Positions 46,605-56,994 of a DNA stretch of 64,000 nucleotides are shown here, piece after piece. The notes below the pieces were generated by a model. That model made no database searches. It was not told the origin of the DNA and worked only from the letters and a program-made list of their open reading frames with translations. Origin of the DNA: Ascarosepion bandense (Eukaryota > Mollusca > Cephalopoda > Sepiida > Sepiidae). Within the stretch, counting starts at the first letter, position 1, and every line of letters starts with the position of its first letter. The stretch is taken from contig JBBBDQ010000231.1 of NCBI GenBank assembly GCA_037127315.1, positions 752,001 through 816,000 on the forward strand, given 5' to 3'. A program made the translations under genes and the position numbers.

Positions 46605-47350
46605 ATGAAATTCTTCTTCGATGTGCCCTGTCCCTTCAGGACATAGGCGATCATGGCTTTCCACGTTTTCCTATTCCTGGTGGCTCTGAGCACACCTTCT
46701 CCTGTTACACCATGCAACCCTCGCTCCGTCATCTACCTGATAAGGTCCTTCAAATATGTTATCTGCTGCTTTCCCCTTTCTTTGTTTCCCTCTATCTGGC
46801 CTGTTAGTATCAGGTTCTCCAAGCCCTCCTTCTTCATTGCATGTCCCAGGAACTTCAGCTGTCTCTTCCTGATGCTCAGTATTAATTTCCTTTTTGTCTT
46901 CATCATTTCTAAGACCTCACCATTGCTTACATGCTCGATCAATGATATTCGCAGCATCCTTCGGTAGAACCACATTTCAGTTGCTTCAAGTTTTTCCTTC
47001 ATCTTTGATGGTATTGTCCTGCATTCACTGCTATATTGAAGGACGGACAGCACGTAGCAATCCAGTACTCTCTTCTTTGTTTCTAGCAAAATTGTCCTGT
47101 TGATTCTAGCATTCCCGAACTGTATTTGGCATATTGGGCTGCCCTTTTTACTCATAACCATGCATTCTTTTTTCTTGCAGTTTATTTATAGTCCTTTCTT
47201 GTTACTTTCTTCAGCTAACTTCTGTAGGAGGTCTTGTAGTTTCCTTTCTGTGTCTGCTATCAGCACTGTATCATATGCGTACCTTAGGTTGTTTAAACTG
47301 TGGCCTCCGATTACGAATCCAGGCATAACTTCTAGGATCCTCAAAATATT
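46605..47350 (-). mobile_element. RTE-like LINE fragment, RT palm to 3' end
   Basis: The minus frame 46733-47161 is open for 142 codons: MSKKGSPICQIQFG, LLETKKRVLDCYVLSVLQYS, SECRTIPSKMKEKLEATEM, WFYRRMLRISLIEHVSN, LILSIRKRQLKFLGHAMKKE. It is preceded on the minus strand by VIGGHSLNNLRYAYDTVLIAD-type sequence near 47230-47310 (YADD box as YAYD). After the frame come the end of the ORF (TRNRKTWKAMIAYV) and a stop region near 46620. The longest uninterrupted RTE C-terminus in the window. Confidence 0.85.
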
Positions 47351-47756
47351 CTCGCTACGACATTACTCTTATATTTAAGTTTATGTACACGCTTGACCAT
47401 AATGTTATTTCGCATTTATTCTTTAATTTTTCTTCTTTTTTTTTTGTGCCGGGAGCACAGATTATATGAATGAAAACAGATGATAAAATTTGTCGACTCG
47501 GTAAACAATTGTAGCTTCTCATATGTTGCACGTGTTTTATTTCTCCAGTCATACAGGGTGGGATTTTCGTTTCGATACTTTTAAAAAGAACCCGACACGA
47601 CATCTTGGAGAATTCTACTTCATAAATCGTCGCTATGTTTATTCTCAGCGTCGTCGGAAATTCGATTTTCGGTCGTTTGAAATCCGTTTATTTCCTATTT
47701 TGTTCTGCAAATGACCAGGCAGATGAGGGCGCCAAGCATGCTCGATCAACGAAGCT

Positions 47757-47796
47757 GCATTCTCTCTCAATCTCTCTTTCTCTTTCTCTTTCTCTT

Positions 47797-47836
<40 letters not shown>
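47757..47836. repeat. (TC)n microsatellite
   Basis: CT and CTTT units over about 80 bp. Confidence 0.9.
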
Positions 47837-47837
<1 letters not shown>

Positions 47838-47929
47838 TTTTTGTTGATTCTCTTCCGCCTTGTCGTCTTCTGGCCAAAGCCACACTCTCCCACTTACGAT
47901 AGAATCTGCGCACCATCTCACTAAATCGC

Positions 47930-48320
47930 ATTTCACATCGTTTGGGTGATTAATGTAACGTTGAAAATTGTATGCGGTTGGTTGCATAAGGGCCGACGGA
48001 GGCGAAATCAATTTATTTCACAATTCATTTACATCCGCTTCCTGTCCAGATAAATACAGTTTACTTTGTCTGTTGCGCTAATATGAATTTAAACGCCAAC
48101 CTTTGCGGAATTCTGGGCGATGTGGCTCTACGCTGATTAGCTGTTCTCTTGTAAAAACGGCCTTCAATGCAGGGTGAATTTAAGAACTCGGAAGAGAGGG
48201 GTTAAATAGAGGCTGCATTTGTGACCGGGACAGGCCGGCACTGGCCAGTTACCAGTGTTGCTCGCTAATCACCTCCATATTAAGTACCTCATTAATCAAT
48301 AATGTGGCCTGTCCACTAGA
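47930..48320. other. Single-copy-looking, GC-balanced block
   Basis: Unlike almost everything else here, this stretch shows no repeat words and has balanced composition. It has TAAT-type words near its end (GCTAATCACCTCC, CTCATTAATCAATAATG) of the kind bound by homeodomain proteins. It could be a conserved non-coding element; this is inference from composition only. Confidence 0.3.
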
Positions 48321-48794
48321 AATTGTTTGTGCCTTATTTTAACCACCATAGCTTCCTTTCCCCTTTTAGGTGGAAGTTTATAAAATAAAGGTTTGTTATT
48401 TGCAATACTGATGAAGGGTAACATTATAATGATTTTATTTCCTCTATATCTTTTTTGATTGAAGCCATCGTTATAACTTGGTTCTTGCTTATTTAGACGT
48501 TTGAAATGAAATGTGGAAACAGTTTAGTTTGCTGGGTGCGTAATGGCGAAAAGTGAGCGTTTGGTCTATCATAAAAATTTTCTGTAATGGACTTTATTAA
48601 AAAATTATTTTTCTCCTTTGAATAGGAAAAGAATTTTCAAATAGTTCGAAATAAAAAGGACTTTTTTGTAGAAGAAGAGCAAAATCTGAAACAAATAATC
48701 AATAAGACAGAAACTGAAGTATTTACCATAGTGGAATTAGGAGTTTTTAGTTTCAATTAGTTTTAATTCCACGAAGACATGTATTCACGTGTGT

Positions 48795-49398
48795 TACAAA
48801 ATTGGCTTCAAGATCCTACCTTGTTGTAATAGTTACATGTAACAGCCTCTTATACTCTAACAATTTCTTTTCTCGCACTTTTGTGGAACTCCGTTTCGCT
48901 TGCTTGCTTCCTTAGTAGCTACAATCTCCAAAAGTTTAATTTTAATGTCAATTGCTACCATCTATCTCCTTGATTGCCATTCTTTTCTTATCTTTTCTGT
49001 CACATCTACTGTAATTTGATTTTCTCTCATTGTAACCCACTGCGAAATCAGGATAATGGCTCGGAACCAGAAACCGGGGAGCAAAATTCGAGTTCTAACT
49101 GAAATCTCTGCTTTTACATACGCGCTATCTCCCTTAAAAAGGTATTAATCTGTCTCTTCGCTCTAGTTATGGGTTAAATAGCTGGACAGATTGGGTTCTA
49201 TAGCCTTGGCTGGCAACCAGTCTACCGCAGAAAATAATGGGAACTTACTTCGGGATAATCTTCTACCCAGTCAGTCATATCCCTTTCGAGACATGATCAC
49301 CCAAGCGTGTATCACGTATGGCACTTAATTGACTGCACCCACTGCCCACCAGTGGCAGTCCTGCTTAGCTTGGAGTGAAATGATTATAAAAAAATTAA
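48795..49398 (+). mobile_element. LINE-A 3' end, split by a SINE-1
   Basis: ORF end remnants: TCTTATACTCTAACAATTTC, GGAACTCCGTTTCGCTTGC, TAGCTACAATCTCCAAAAG. These match SYSNSF, WNSLP.ACFP and Y.YNLQ.F. The 3' UTR follows (TGTAACCCACTGC) and resumes after the SINE (CCACCAGTGGCAGTC, CTTGGAGTGAAATGATTATAAAA). The insertion-free sequence agrees with the LINE-A 3' UTR at 3399-3455. Confidence 0.85.
49044..49336 (+). mobile_element. SINE-1 copy in the LINE-A 3' UTR, 9 bp target duplication
   Basis: ACCCACTGC stands at 49035-49043 and again at 49337-49345. The SINE's A-box head is shortened (begins GAAATCAGGATAATGG); the rest is intact down to GGCACTTAATTGACTG. Confidence 0.92.
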
Positions 49399-49560
49399 AA
49401 GGACTTCAATAAATCATCGATTTAGATTGTAAAGAAAAATATTTCCTTGGTTACATGCTGACGTTAAATGGAACGTTACTTTAAATTAATTTAAACACCT
49501 GCTTTGCAAAAAATGACAAGATGCATCCAATAAAATTGTATTTATCGCAGTGAAAACACG

Positions 49561-49672
49561 TCAGTCAGTTAAAGTCAATACGCGATACAATATTGGGCGA
49601 TCATATGACCAAAGAGACAGGACTGAACAGCAGATTTTCCCACAGTTGGTTGTAGTTACTTCATGTCCATAT
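49561..49672 (-). mobile_element. SINE-1 3' end fragment
   Basis: CAGTCAGTTAAAGTCAATACGCGATACA, GGGCGATCATATGACC, GCAGATTTTCCCACAG, TTGGTTGTAGTTACTTC. Only the terminal 110 bp of the SINE. Confidence 0.75.
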
Positions 49673-49894
49673 TTTGAGTGATATACATATACGTGTGGAG
49701 CCCGTCTAAAAATTGACAGCAAAATATTTATACTAATATGCCGTCTAAAATTACGGCAACATATTTATTTATATACCTACTATTGTGTCTTGCATTAAGA
49801 CATAAGTAATTAAAAAGAACAAAAAAATAGAAACCCATGATCGAGACAAGAGTGAAATTTATATATATATATTACGGAAATTATTATTCGAACA

Positions 49895-50098
49895 TTATTC
49901 GAACAGGATTCGAACCTGCGACCCCTATGTAGATGGGGGTCGCAGGTTCAACTCCTGCCGAATGACACACATTTTCGTAATAAAAATTTATCGTAAATAA
50001 TCAGGCCAGTAGATATATAAATATAATACTGTTTAATTAACAGAATATCTACTTAAATACGAGTATCGATAAAAAATAATGTTCAAACAATTCATTGC
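49895..50098 (+). mobile_element. tRNA-like repeat, 3' half and tail, with long hairpin
   Basis: Shares its 3' tail (CACACATT TCGTAAT, ATCGTAAATAATCAGGCCAG, ATAATACTGTTTAATTAA, ACGAGTATCGATAAAAAAT) with 50255-50484. The tRNA part GGGGTCGCAGGTTC AACTCCTGCCGAATGAC is the variable arm and T arm of a Leu/Ser-type tRNA. To its left stands its own inverted copy, so 49913-49950 forms a perfect 14 bp hairpin. The left half of the tRNA is missing. Confidence 0.65.
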
Positions 50099-50252
50099 AA
50101 ATTGTCGGTTGTTTATAACGAAGTTTCGTTAAAATTCGTCAATTTCCGTAACATGGTTACATTTGTTGACATTACGATACATTTCAGAGCAGATATGGTT
50201 GTTACGATCAATAGAAATATAAGCTTGATTAAAACCTCGTTTAGACTAAAGG

Positions 50253-50482
50253 TCATCCGTGACCGAGCGGTCTAAGACGATGCCAGATCAAATGGTAACT
50301 TCCCCTATGTAGATAGGGGTCGCATATTCGACTCCTGCCGAATGACACACATTATCGTAATGAAAATGTATCGTAAATAATCAGGCCAGTAGATATAAAA
50401 ATATAATACTGTTTAATTAAAAAACAGAATATCTACTTAAATACGAGTATCGATAAAAAATAATGTTCAAACAATTCATTTC

Positions 50483-50485
<3 letters not shown>
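50253..50485 (+). mobile_element. tRNA-Leu-like SINE
   Basis: GTCATCCGTGACCGAGCGGTC (acceptor and D arm, A box), a long variable arm CCCCTATGTAGATAGGGG, T arm ATTCGACTCCTGCC, and closing GAATGAC pairing with GTCATCC. Length about 95 nt, typical of class II tRNA. The anticodon arm does not fold properly and the T stem is mutated, so this is a pseudo-tRNA head. The tail is shared with 49966-50098. Confidence 0.65.
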
Positions 50486-50542
<57 letters not shown>

Positions 50543-50724
50543 ATACATATTCTTGACGACATCTTGATTGCAAAAAACAGAATAATAAGTCACTGTTGAA
50601 GAGCAAACGCAAATCAAGTGTTTTCGTTATGAGAAGTAAAGTTTAATAACTAGTATTCAAGAGGATGAACTAAGCCGACTCTGCCTCGCTATTTTCTCTC
50701 TTTTATAAGCGTGACAGGAGGGAA

Positions 50725-50805
<81 letters not shown>
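50483..50805. repeat. (TA)n(GT)n and (CA)n(TA)n compound microsatellites
   Basis: TA/GT at 50483-50539 and CA/TA at 50727-50805, each about 55-80 bp. The poly-HTHT frames are artefacts. Confidence 0.95.
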
Positions 50806-50807
<2 letters not shown>

Positions 50808-51171
50808 AATCGGTCTTTAATTTGATAGAGAGGATATATATATATTATTATTATTGAAATGGAAAATGATTGGAAATAATTGAAATCGTTTTATGAAATA
50901 GATTTGATAAGAAATAGGTTCAACGCTTCATCAGATCTAAAAGCGAAAGAGTGAAATGTGCGTATGTGTACTTGTGTGTACGTCTAGATAAATAATGGAT
51001 CATATTATTGTTCTCTGAGCGGGCGCTTCTCGAGAAAATAATGAACAATAGTGACTTTTAAAATGTTGTTAATAGTTATTCTTACAATTCTTCTTTCAAA
51101 TTGAATGATAAAAATGCATAATCTTTTTTCTATCAAATCTTGTTATCATAAAACGTTTCTACTTATCAAAT

Positions 51172-52050
51172 ACTAGCAGTATAGCCCGGCGTTGCCTGGG
51201 TGTAATGAAAGCTTTAAAACTAATCTATGGTCCTGAAGCTCAGACACTTTGAACGTTGACACGGAAGACTAAAATTATTAGTTGTTTCCAGTTAAAGGAA
51301 AACCATAGATTGAAAGAAAAATGAATGGATGTAAGTCAAATTTTGATTTTCGGTATCTATATCAAATAAGTTTTTTTCGTCGCAAACTGAATTTTGCAGG
51401 CTAAATAAGAGTAAATGGTATCACGGTTAAGACTAAGAACTACAATTACACCTACTTAGAGCAAAACCCGAAGCAAAATCCAAAATAAAAGAGCTGAAAA
51501 CCCGATTTTGATCAAACCCGATAGAATATCGAGGTATCAATTTTCAATATGAGAGTTAAAAAAAAGTCATCCAAGAATAAATTAACCTAAGTAAGTCCAT
51601 CAAAACGTATCGTACCAATCGGGAGTAAAATTAGAGAAAATGAGCCATATTGATGGCTGAATATCGGTATTCGATAAAATATCAGGGGTATCGATTTCTG
51701 ATATAGGGGAAATGAGTCGTTTGAGAAGAGCTACTAATGTTTGAGAGAAAAAACTATAATTTTAGCAAGTTAGAGCAAATTCTGCAGCAAGAACCACAAA
51801 AAGCAGCTGAAATCCTGATCTTGATCAGACCTGATCAGATATCAGGTTCTCGATTTCCGATATCGAGGGGAAATCGGAGAAAATAAGTAACCCATGACCT
51901 GATCAAAAGCCTAAAAAATATTTGTGTGAAGTTTGGTAAAAATCGATTAAAATTGTGGATTTATATAAAGGACATACAAACAGACAGACAGACATACAGG
52001 CACATTCGCAAACATCTTGCCTTTTATATATATAATACATATAGAGAAAA
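51172..52050 (+). mobile_element. Dispersed repeat F, longest copy
   Basis: Starts ACTAGCAGTATAGCCCGGCG as in copy 2 and ends with the same GGACATACAAACAGACAGACAGACATAC and CATCTTGCCTTTTATATATATA end. Between them (51250-51900) it carries about 650 bp not in the other copies, with internal recurring words (GAAAACCCGATTTTGATCA / GAAATCCTGATCTTGATCAG, and ATATCGAGGTATCAATTTTC / TATCAGGGGTATCGATTTC). That makes a ~170 bp internal repeat. Unknown class. Confidence 0.65.
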
Positions 52051-52354
52051 CTTTGTCATGATTTATATATCCTGTTTTAATAATATATTGTCGATACGGA
52101 AAACTCATGAATATACTAGAAACAAATCTGTTACTTTCCTCTCCTTTTGAATGATTGCATGAGAATCTGCTGAATGAATTTCCCACTTTTGAGCCATTCT
52201 GATAAAAGAAGAGGGTTTTACCTTTAATCCTACGCAAGAAAGCTTGGAAAATGTGAAATCTTTCGATCTGAACTAAGTATTGTAAAAATAATTATTAACC
52301 AGTTCTTAATAATCACTATTTTTCTTTCTCCTTTTTTTTCACGAGAAACATCAG

Positions 52355-52735
52355 CTTGTTTTGTAATCATATCGCCCCAAGCAAGGCATTTTACTGCCAC
52401 TGTTTTGCTGTTTTGCAGGAGGGTACATAGGAAGAAAGTCATGAGAAAGAGAGACAGGTTATAGGGGGTGTCAGGGAGTGTGTAAGAGAAAGATGAGTAT
52501 ACTGATGAGAGTTGAGTGGAGGGAGAAAGGAGCATGAGAAAGAGGATGCAGGTTAGTGAGATAGGAAATAACTATTGACTTTACATTTAAATTCTTAGAG
52601 ATTATAGCTGTCGAGAAAGAAAATAAATAGAAGGGAATTCCACAGGCGGGAAATGCGAGAAAAGAAGCTGATGGAGTAGAATTTGCGTTTACAATTTATT
52701 GGTTTCATAGTAAAAGAGTGGGACCTAGTTGCTAA
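52355..52735 (-). mobile_element. LINE-A 3' end
   Basis: The minus strand ends CCTTGCTTGGGGCGATATGATTA. Before that lies the 3' UTR and before that GCATTTCCCGCCTGTGGAATTCC, matching RTSRLWNS of the ORF, and TTTAAATGTAAAGTCAATAGT, the ORF end. Only 380 bp of the element. Confidence 0.8.
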
Positions 52736-52739
52736 TCTT

Positions 52740-53086
52740 GTGTCTATCTATCTTAGCAAAAAGGTAATAAGATTCATTATTTATTGAAACATACACACAA
52801 ATACACAAACATATACTTAATACTATCGCTTTTAGATCTGATTAAAACTTGAGTGAACAAATACATAATAGATTTGCTGTATATATTGATAAATATAATG
52901 AAAAATGAATATCTGCTAAGAATAATCATGAGCCGTTCTAAACATCGTTTTTGTTTTTGTTTTTGTTTTTTGTTTTTTGCTTTGATTTCTGGTAAAATAA
53001 CGACAAACATTGTCCAATATTTCCTCTGTCGGAACTTAGAATGTTTTCAACTTTTGAAGCTACCTTTTAGCTAGTTGAATCGCTGT

Positions 53087-53146
<60 letters not shown>

Positions 53147-53765
53147 TTAATAGAGTGTCTCCTCTCCATATTTTACGCTCTTTGAGTTAGATAAAATGCT
53201 ATCCTTGCAATGTTAGTAGAATCTTACCTGGGTCTTCACTGCAATCACTTTGAAAAGACAGAATTTTTGCTTGATTAATACCGAACCAATCAATACCGAA
53301 CCAATACAATCGAATCCATCAATATCGAATCAATCAATAAAACATAAATAAATAAAAATAAGTTTTTAAAAAGTCAAAAGTTTTTGTCTCTCTCTTCTTC
53401 ATCTGCGCTTCGCCACGACCGTCGCTATAACATTATAATTTTCTGCCATCACTTAACATCAGTAAGGTGAATCATTCTAAAATGTATCGATTTTTTTCTA
53501 TAAAGTACCTTACCGTTGCTGGGTCATGTTGGAGAATGGCATGTTATCCAAAGATTCTATGAGCAAAATCTTTGGCATTGGTTCAGACAATTCGACGACA
53601 ATGTGCTTTTTCAGGCAATTCGATGTTGTAATTGACTTGACTATAAAATGGATTCATAAGCAAAGAATAGGACTTGACTAGCTGCGTCACATGCAAAAAA
53701 TACTTATTCATTCAGTATATTTCTTTCTACATCTAGTAATGCATGCGTATCAATATCAGTTCATG
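52740..53765. repeat. AT-rich stretch with (TA)n
   Basis: Contains a (TA)n tract at 53092-53145, a GTTTTT repeat near 52950 and a small TACCGAACCAATCAA duplication near 53280. No gene or element recognised. Confidence 0.6.
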
Positions 53766-53766
53766 C

Positions 53767-53820
<54 letters not shown>

Positions 53821-54009
53821 CTTCTGTTTCTATCTTTTTATCTATCTACGTAATTACCTATCTGTACGTCAATCTGTATGGTATTCTGTTTATATATATA
53901 TATGTACAATTTTTTATTAATTTGTAATAAATATATTCTATATTATGTATGGTACAGTATTTTAAATTAATGTTTTGGACTTTGTAAATTATTTCTCGTT
54001 CCTTATTCA

Positions 54010-54059
<50 letters not shown>

Positions 54060-54083
54060 ATCACACACACAATCGCGCGCACA

Positions 54084-54129
<46 letters not shown>
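53767..54129. repeat. (ATCT)n, (TA)n and (CA)n microsatellites
   Basis: ATCT at 53767-53821, TA at 54012-54053, CA at 54086-54129 preceded by a CGCGCACACGCG patch. Confidence 0.95.
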
Positions 54130-54137
<8 letters not shown>

Positions 54138-54139
54138 CA

Positions 54140-54980
54140 CTCCCGGCTATGACTATTCAGCCAAACAAGTGTTTTAAAAATGATGAATTTTAATACTATT
54201 TTTAGTATTTATTGCCCAGTTAATAATTGTAAATGAAAATAAAATGGTTCTTTTGTTAATGTAATATAACAATCTAGGCCCACCAGAGGAAGTGAGGAAG
54301 CGGGGGCGTTTTCCGGCCGTTGAAAGGAACGGATGGTTGTTTGACCTTATTTCCGGCAGTAGCGGAAATGGCTACAAGAGGCAGACAGAACAGGTGTCTC
54401 TGAGAATTACGTAGGCGTCGCGTGGGCGTCGCGTGATCAAGGCAAAGCCGGAAGAAACAAGTCCCGGTTTTGGAAGATATATAAAGACTGCGAAAACACG
54501 GATTCGCCAGTCAGAGAGACGAGTCTAGACAGAGGCAGACAGAGGAGCAACAGATACGACGACACTCCCCCGTCACCCCGTCAACCCTTAGAAGAGCGCT
54601 CTCTCACTCTCTGTTAACTAGGCTACACGGTCCATCGTTCATTAATAAAAATATCACTTGATATATTTTTATATACAGACGTGTTTGTTATTTATGAATA
54701 TATAACATTAATACTGCACAATAACATGCGCATCAAATAAATTTATAAATATTTAATACTTTTCTTATTATGCAGTTTCATCAATGAAAGTATGAAGAAA
54801 ATTTAGGTTGATTCGGACGAGTTCATCTTTGCCTTGCAAAATTTTGCAAACTAATAATAACAAAAGAACCATTCTATTTGCATTTAGAATTATCTACTTG
54901 GCAATAAATATTAAAAATATTATGAAACACATAACTTCCTTCAAAAAAATTGGGGTGGCCTGATAATTATGACCGATAGT
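54140..54980. mobile_element. Mariner-type MITE, copy 2, split by a solo LTR
   Basis: Ends ACTCCCGGCTATGACTATTC and GGCCTGATAATTATGACCG are diverged inverted repeats, matching the ends of the MITE at 25253. The internal GAACTCGTCC (read in reverse), TTTCATCAATGAAA and GCACAATAACATG words also match, in the opposite orientation. Excising 54260-54707 plus one TTAA restores the internal sequence of copy 1. Confidence 0.85.
54260..54707 (+). mobile_element. Solo LTR of an LTR retrotransposon
   Basis: 448 bp, starts TGTAATATAACA and ends ATATATAACA, flanked by TTAA at 54256-54259 and 54708-54711. It has a TATA box TATATAA at 54478-54484 and a polyadenylation signal AATAAA at 54644-54649 in the right order for U3-R-U5. 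More GC-rich than its surroundings, with a doubled GGGCGTCGCGT word near 54414-54434. No internal region, so it is probably the product of recombination between two LTRs. Ty3-like by TG...CA ends and short duplication, but the clade is not provable. Confidence 0.85.
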
Positions 54981-55037
54981 ATATATATATATATATAATG
55001 AGCTGTGATACTGCGAAACAGGCTTTTATGTGGATGA

Positions 55038-55091
<54 letters not shown>
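54979..55091. mobile_element. Remnant of a SINE-2 hammerhead end between TA tracts
   Basis: AATGAGCTGTGATACTGCGAAACAGG and GGATGAC lie at 54999-55036 between two TA tracts. The CTGATGA box is broken, stem II is damaged (GCTG/CTGC), and GAAA remains. Confidence 0.55.
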
Positions 55092-55096
<5 letters not shown>

Positions 55097-55341
55097 GATA
55101 GACATATGGATCGGAATGCGACAAGATAGTAGAATAAGTAAATAATAAGCAGGAAAAGAGGCTTTAATCAAACATGCATCAATGTATGCTTTGGCAGAAA
55201 CAAACTTAAATTTACAAGAAACGAACTTAAAATCTTTTATTTTTGATAAGTTCGTGTCTTATAAACAAAATCTCTCAAGAACTTAATAAAGCGAAACATA
55301 ATAAATAAATGACACTTTTCCTACTAGTTGTTTAATGATTC

Positions 55342-55345
<4 letters not shown>

Positions 55346-55377
<32 letters not shown>

Positions 55378-55425
55378 ATCCGTAGAGAGTCCTGTTTCGC
55401 TGTATCACAGCTCATCAGTGCAAAA
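55346..55425 (-). mobile_element. SINE-2 3' end with damaged hammerhead
   Basis: The minus strand has CTGATGA, GCTG TGATA CAGC and GAAA intact (55395-55418). Stem III has a C-C mismatch and stem I pairs poorly, then comes TACGGATGACTA and a TA tract at 55346-55374. A 3'-end relic. Confidence 0.65.
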
Positions 55426-55544
55426 CAACAACGCAAATCCCGTCATTATCAGAATTTCTAAAAAAAAACATAGCAGATTTTCTCTTTTATTTTCTTGACT
55501 AATTTTCCTCATTAAAATTTAATTTGTCTCCCAGAGATTTTTTT

Positions 55545-56695
55545 TTAATCATTTCACCCCGAGAAAGGCGGAAACGCCACTGATGTGCAGGGGGTTACAT
55601 AAATGTAAAAAGATTAATTAGAAAAGAGTGAGGAGTACAAACTAGTTAGAAAGGAACAATAGAAAGCTGAGAAAGCAGGTGCGATGACAGATACATAGAT
55701 GGAGAGAAAGGGAGGGTTATACAGGGGTGGGGAGAGAGCTAGAGTTCAGTGGTTAGCAGATGAGTATTGACTTTGCATTTAAATTTCTGGAGGTTGTAGC
55801 CGTCAGGAAAGCAAGTATTGGGGAGCGAGTTCCACAGGCGGGAAGTGCGACAGAAGAAGCTGCAGGAGTAGAATTGTCGTCTGCATTTGGCTAACCTGAC
55901 TGTGAATGGGTGGGACCCAGATGCCAGTCTGGTTGCACGAGTAAACTCCTGTTGAGGAGGCATCAGTGACTTAAGTTCGTCTGAGCAGAAGCCATGAATG
56001 TATTTATAGAACAGACAAAGGGAGGCCACCTTTCGACGATGGGGAAGTGGCTGCAGTCGAGCCGCCAGATCAATACCTATCACATTACAGATTCTCCTTT
56101 GGAGCCTGTCAAGAACACTGAGGAGAACGGCAGGGGCACCTGACCATAAATGGCAGCAGTACTCCATGCACGGACGGATGGTTGACTTGTATATATGCAG
56201 GATGGATTCAGGTGGAAAAAACATCCTGGATCGACATAGTGACCCAATCTTCTTAGCAGTAGATTTTGCTATGGATTCAATAGAGTGGTTCCATTTGAGG
56301 TCTGAGGACAGGGTAAGTCCGAGGAGACGTAGTGTATTACTCTCCGGGAGAATCGCTTGGTCCATGCTTATGGGAGGCAGGAGAGGTTGCCTGTAACGGT
56401 TGACAGGCAACAGCTTGGTCTTAGATGAATTGAAGTTGACAAGCCACTTCTTGCCCCAGTTTACCACAGAGCGTAGATCTCGTTCAAGGTCAGCAGCGAG
56501 ATTATGTCTGTCCGCCACGAAAGGTTTCTTACTGGTGCGGGAGTATATTGTAGTGTCATCTGCGTAGATGCCTACTTGGGACTTGATCTCATCTGGGAGG
56601 TCGTTGATGAAAATAAGGAAGAGTGTCGGGCCCAGGATAGAGCCCTGTGGGACACCAGCATTCGTGCTGTAGGACGAAGAGGCACGCCCATTTCA
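55545..56695 (-). mobile_element. LINE-A, best copy: RT C-terminal two-thirds and 3' UTR
   Basis: One open frame runs from 56692 down to 55739 (about 318 codons) without a start, since the copy is cut off at its 5' end near 56695. Near the start come AGVPQGSILGP, LIFINDLPDEIKSQ, GIYADDTTIYSRTS (catalytic YADD at 56552-56572) and VADRHNLAADLE. Then come WLVNFNSSKTKLLPVN, LGLTLSSDLKWN, HIYKSTIRPCMEYCCHLWSG, RRICNVIG, FYKYIHGFCSDEL and TSRLWNSLPNTCFPDGYN. Palm blocks B to D, thumb and tail are intact; fingers and endonuclease are missing. Jockey/CR1-like by motif style. The 3' UTR ends GGGGTGAAATGATTAAAAAA at 55545. Confidence 0.93.
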
Positions 56696-56699
56696 GTTA

Positions 56700-56990
56700 T
56701 TATAAAGTGAACCGCGAATTAAAAATGATTGCGAAACACTGCATTATTAATTATTACTGAATAATGATCTGGAATCTGAATATGATCCCCATACTTTTGG
56801 CATTGTGTCACATATAAGCTATATTTAGTAAATCACAATTTCAACATACGTGTTACTACAGCACTAATGGTAATAGTAAGAGTATCTGTTTTCTTTTATG
56901 GAAACATCCGGCATTCAAATACGCATAATTATGAGCACAGGGTTAAAATAGCGTGTTTATCAAACCAGTGCAAATGCTTTACTAATCTAC
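56700..56990. other. No recognisable feature
   Basis: AT-rich sequence between the LINE and the minisatellite. Confidence 0.5.
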
Positions 56991-56994
56991 TTTA

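Noticed and set aside
46733..47161. 142-codon open frame as a host gene
   Set aside because: It is the C-terminal part of an RTE-like reverse transcriptase, with matching copies at 21.3 and 38.6 kb.
47553..47600. CAGGGTG word as a mariner or other TIR end
   Set aside because: No matching inverted end found within reach.
50253..50350. Functional tRNA-Leu gene
   Set aside because: The T stem is mutated and the anticodon arm does not fold; the 3' tail is a dispersed repeat, so it is a SINE head.
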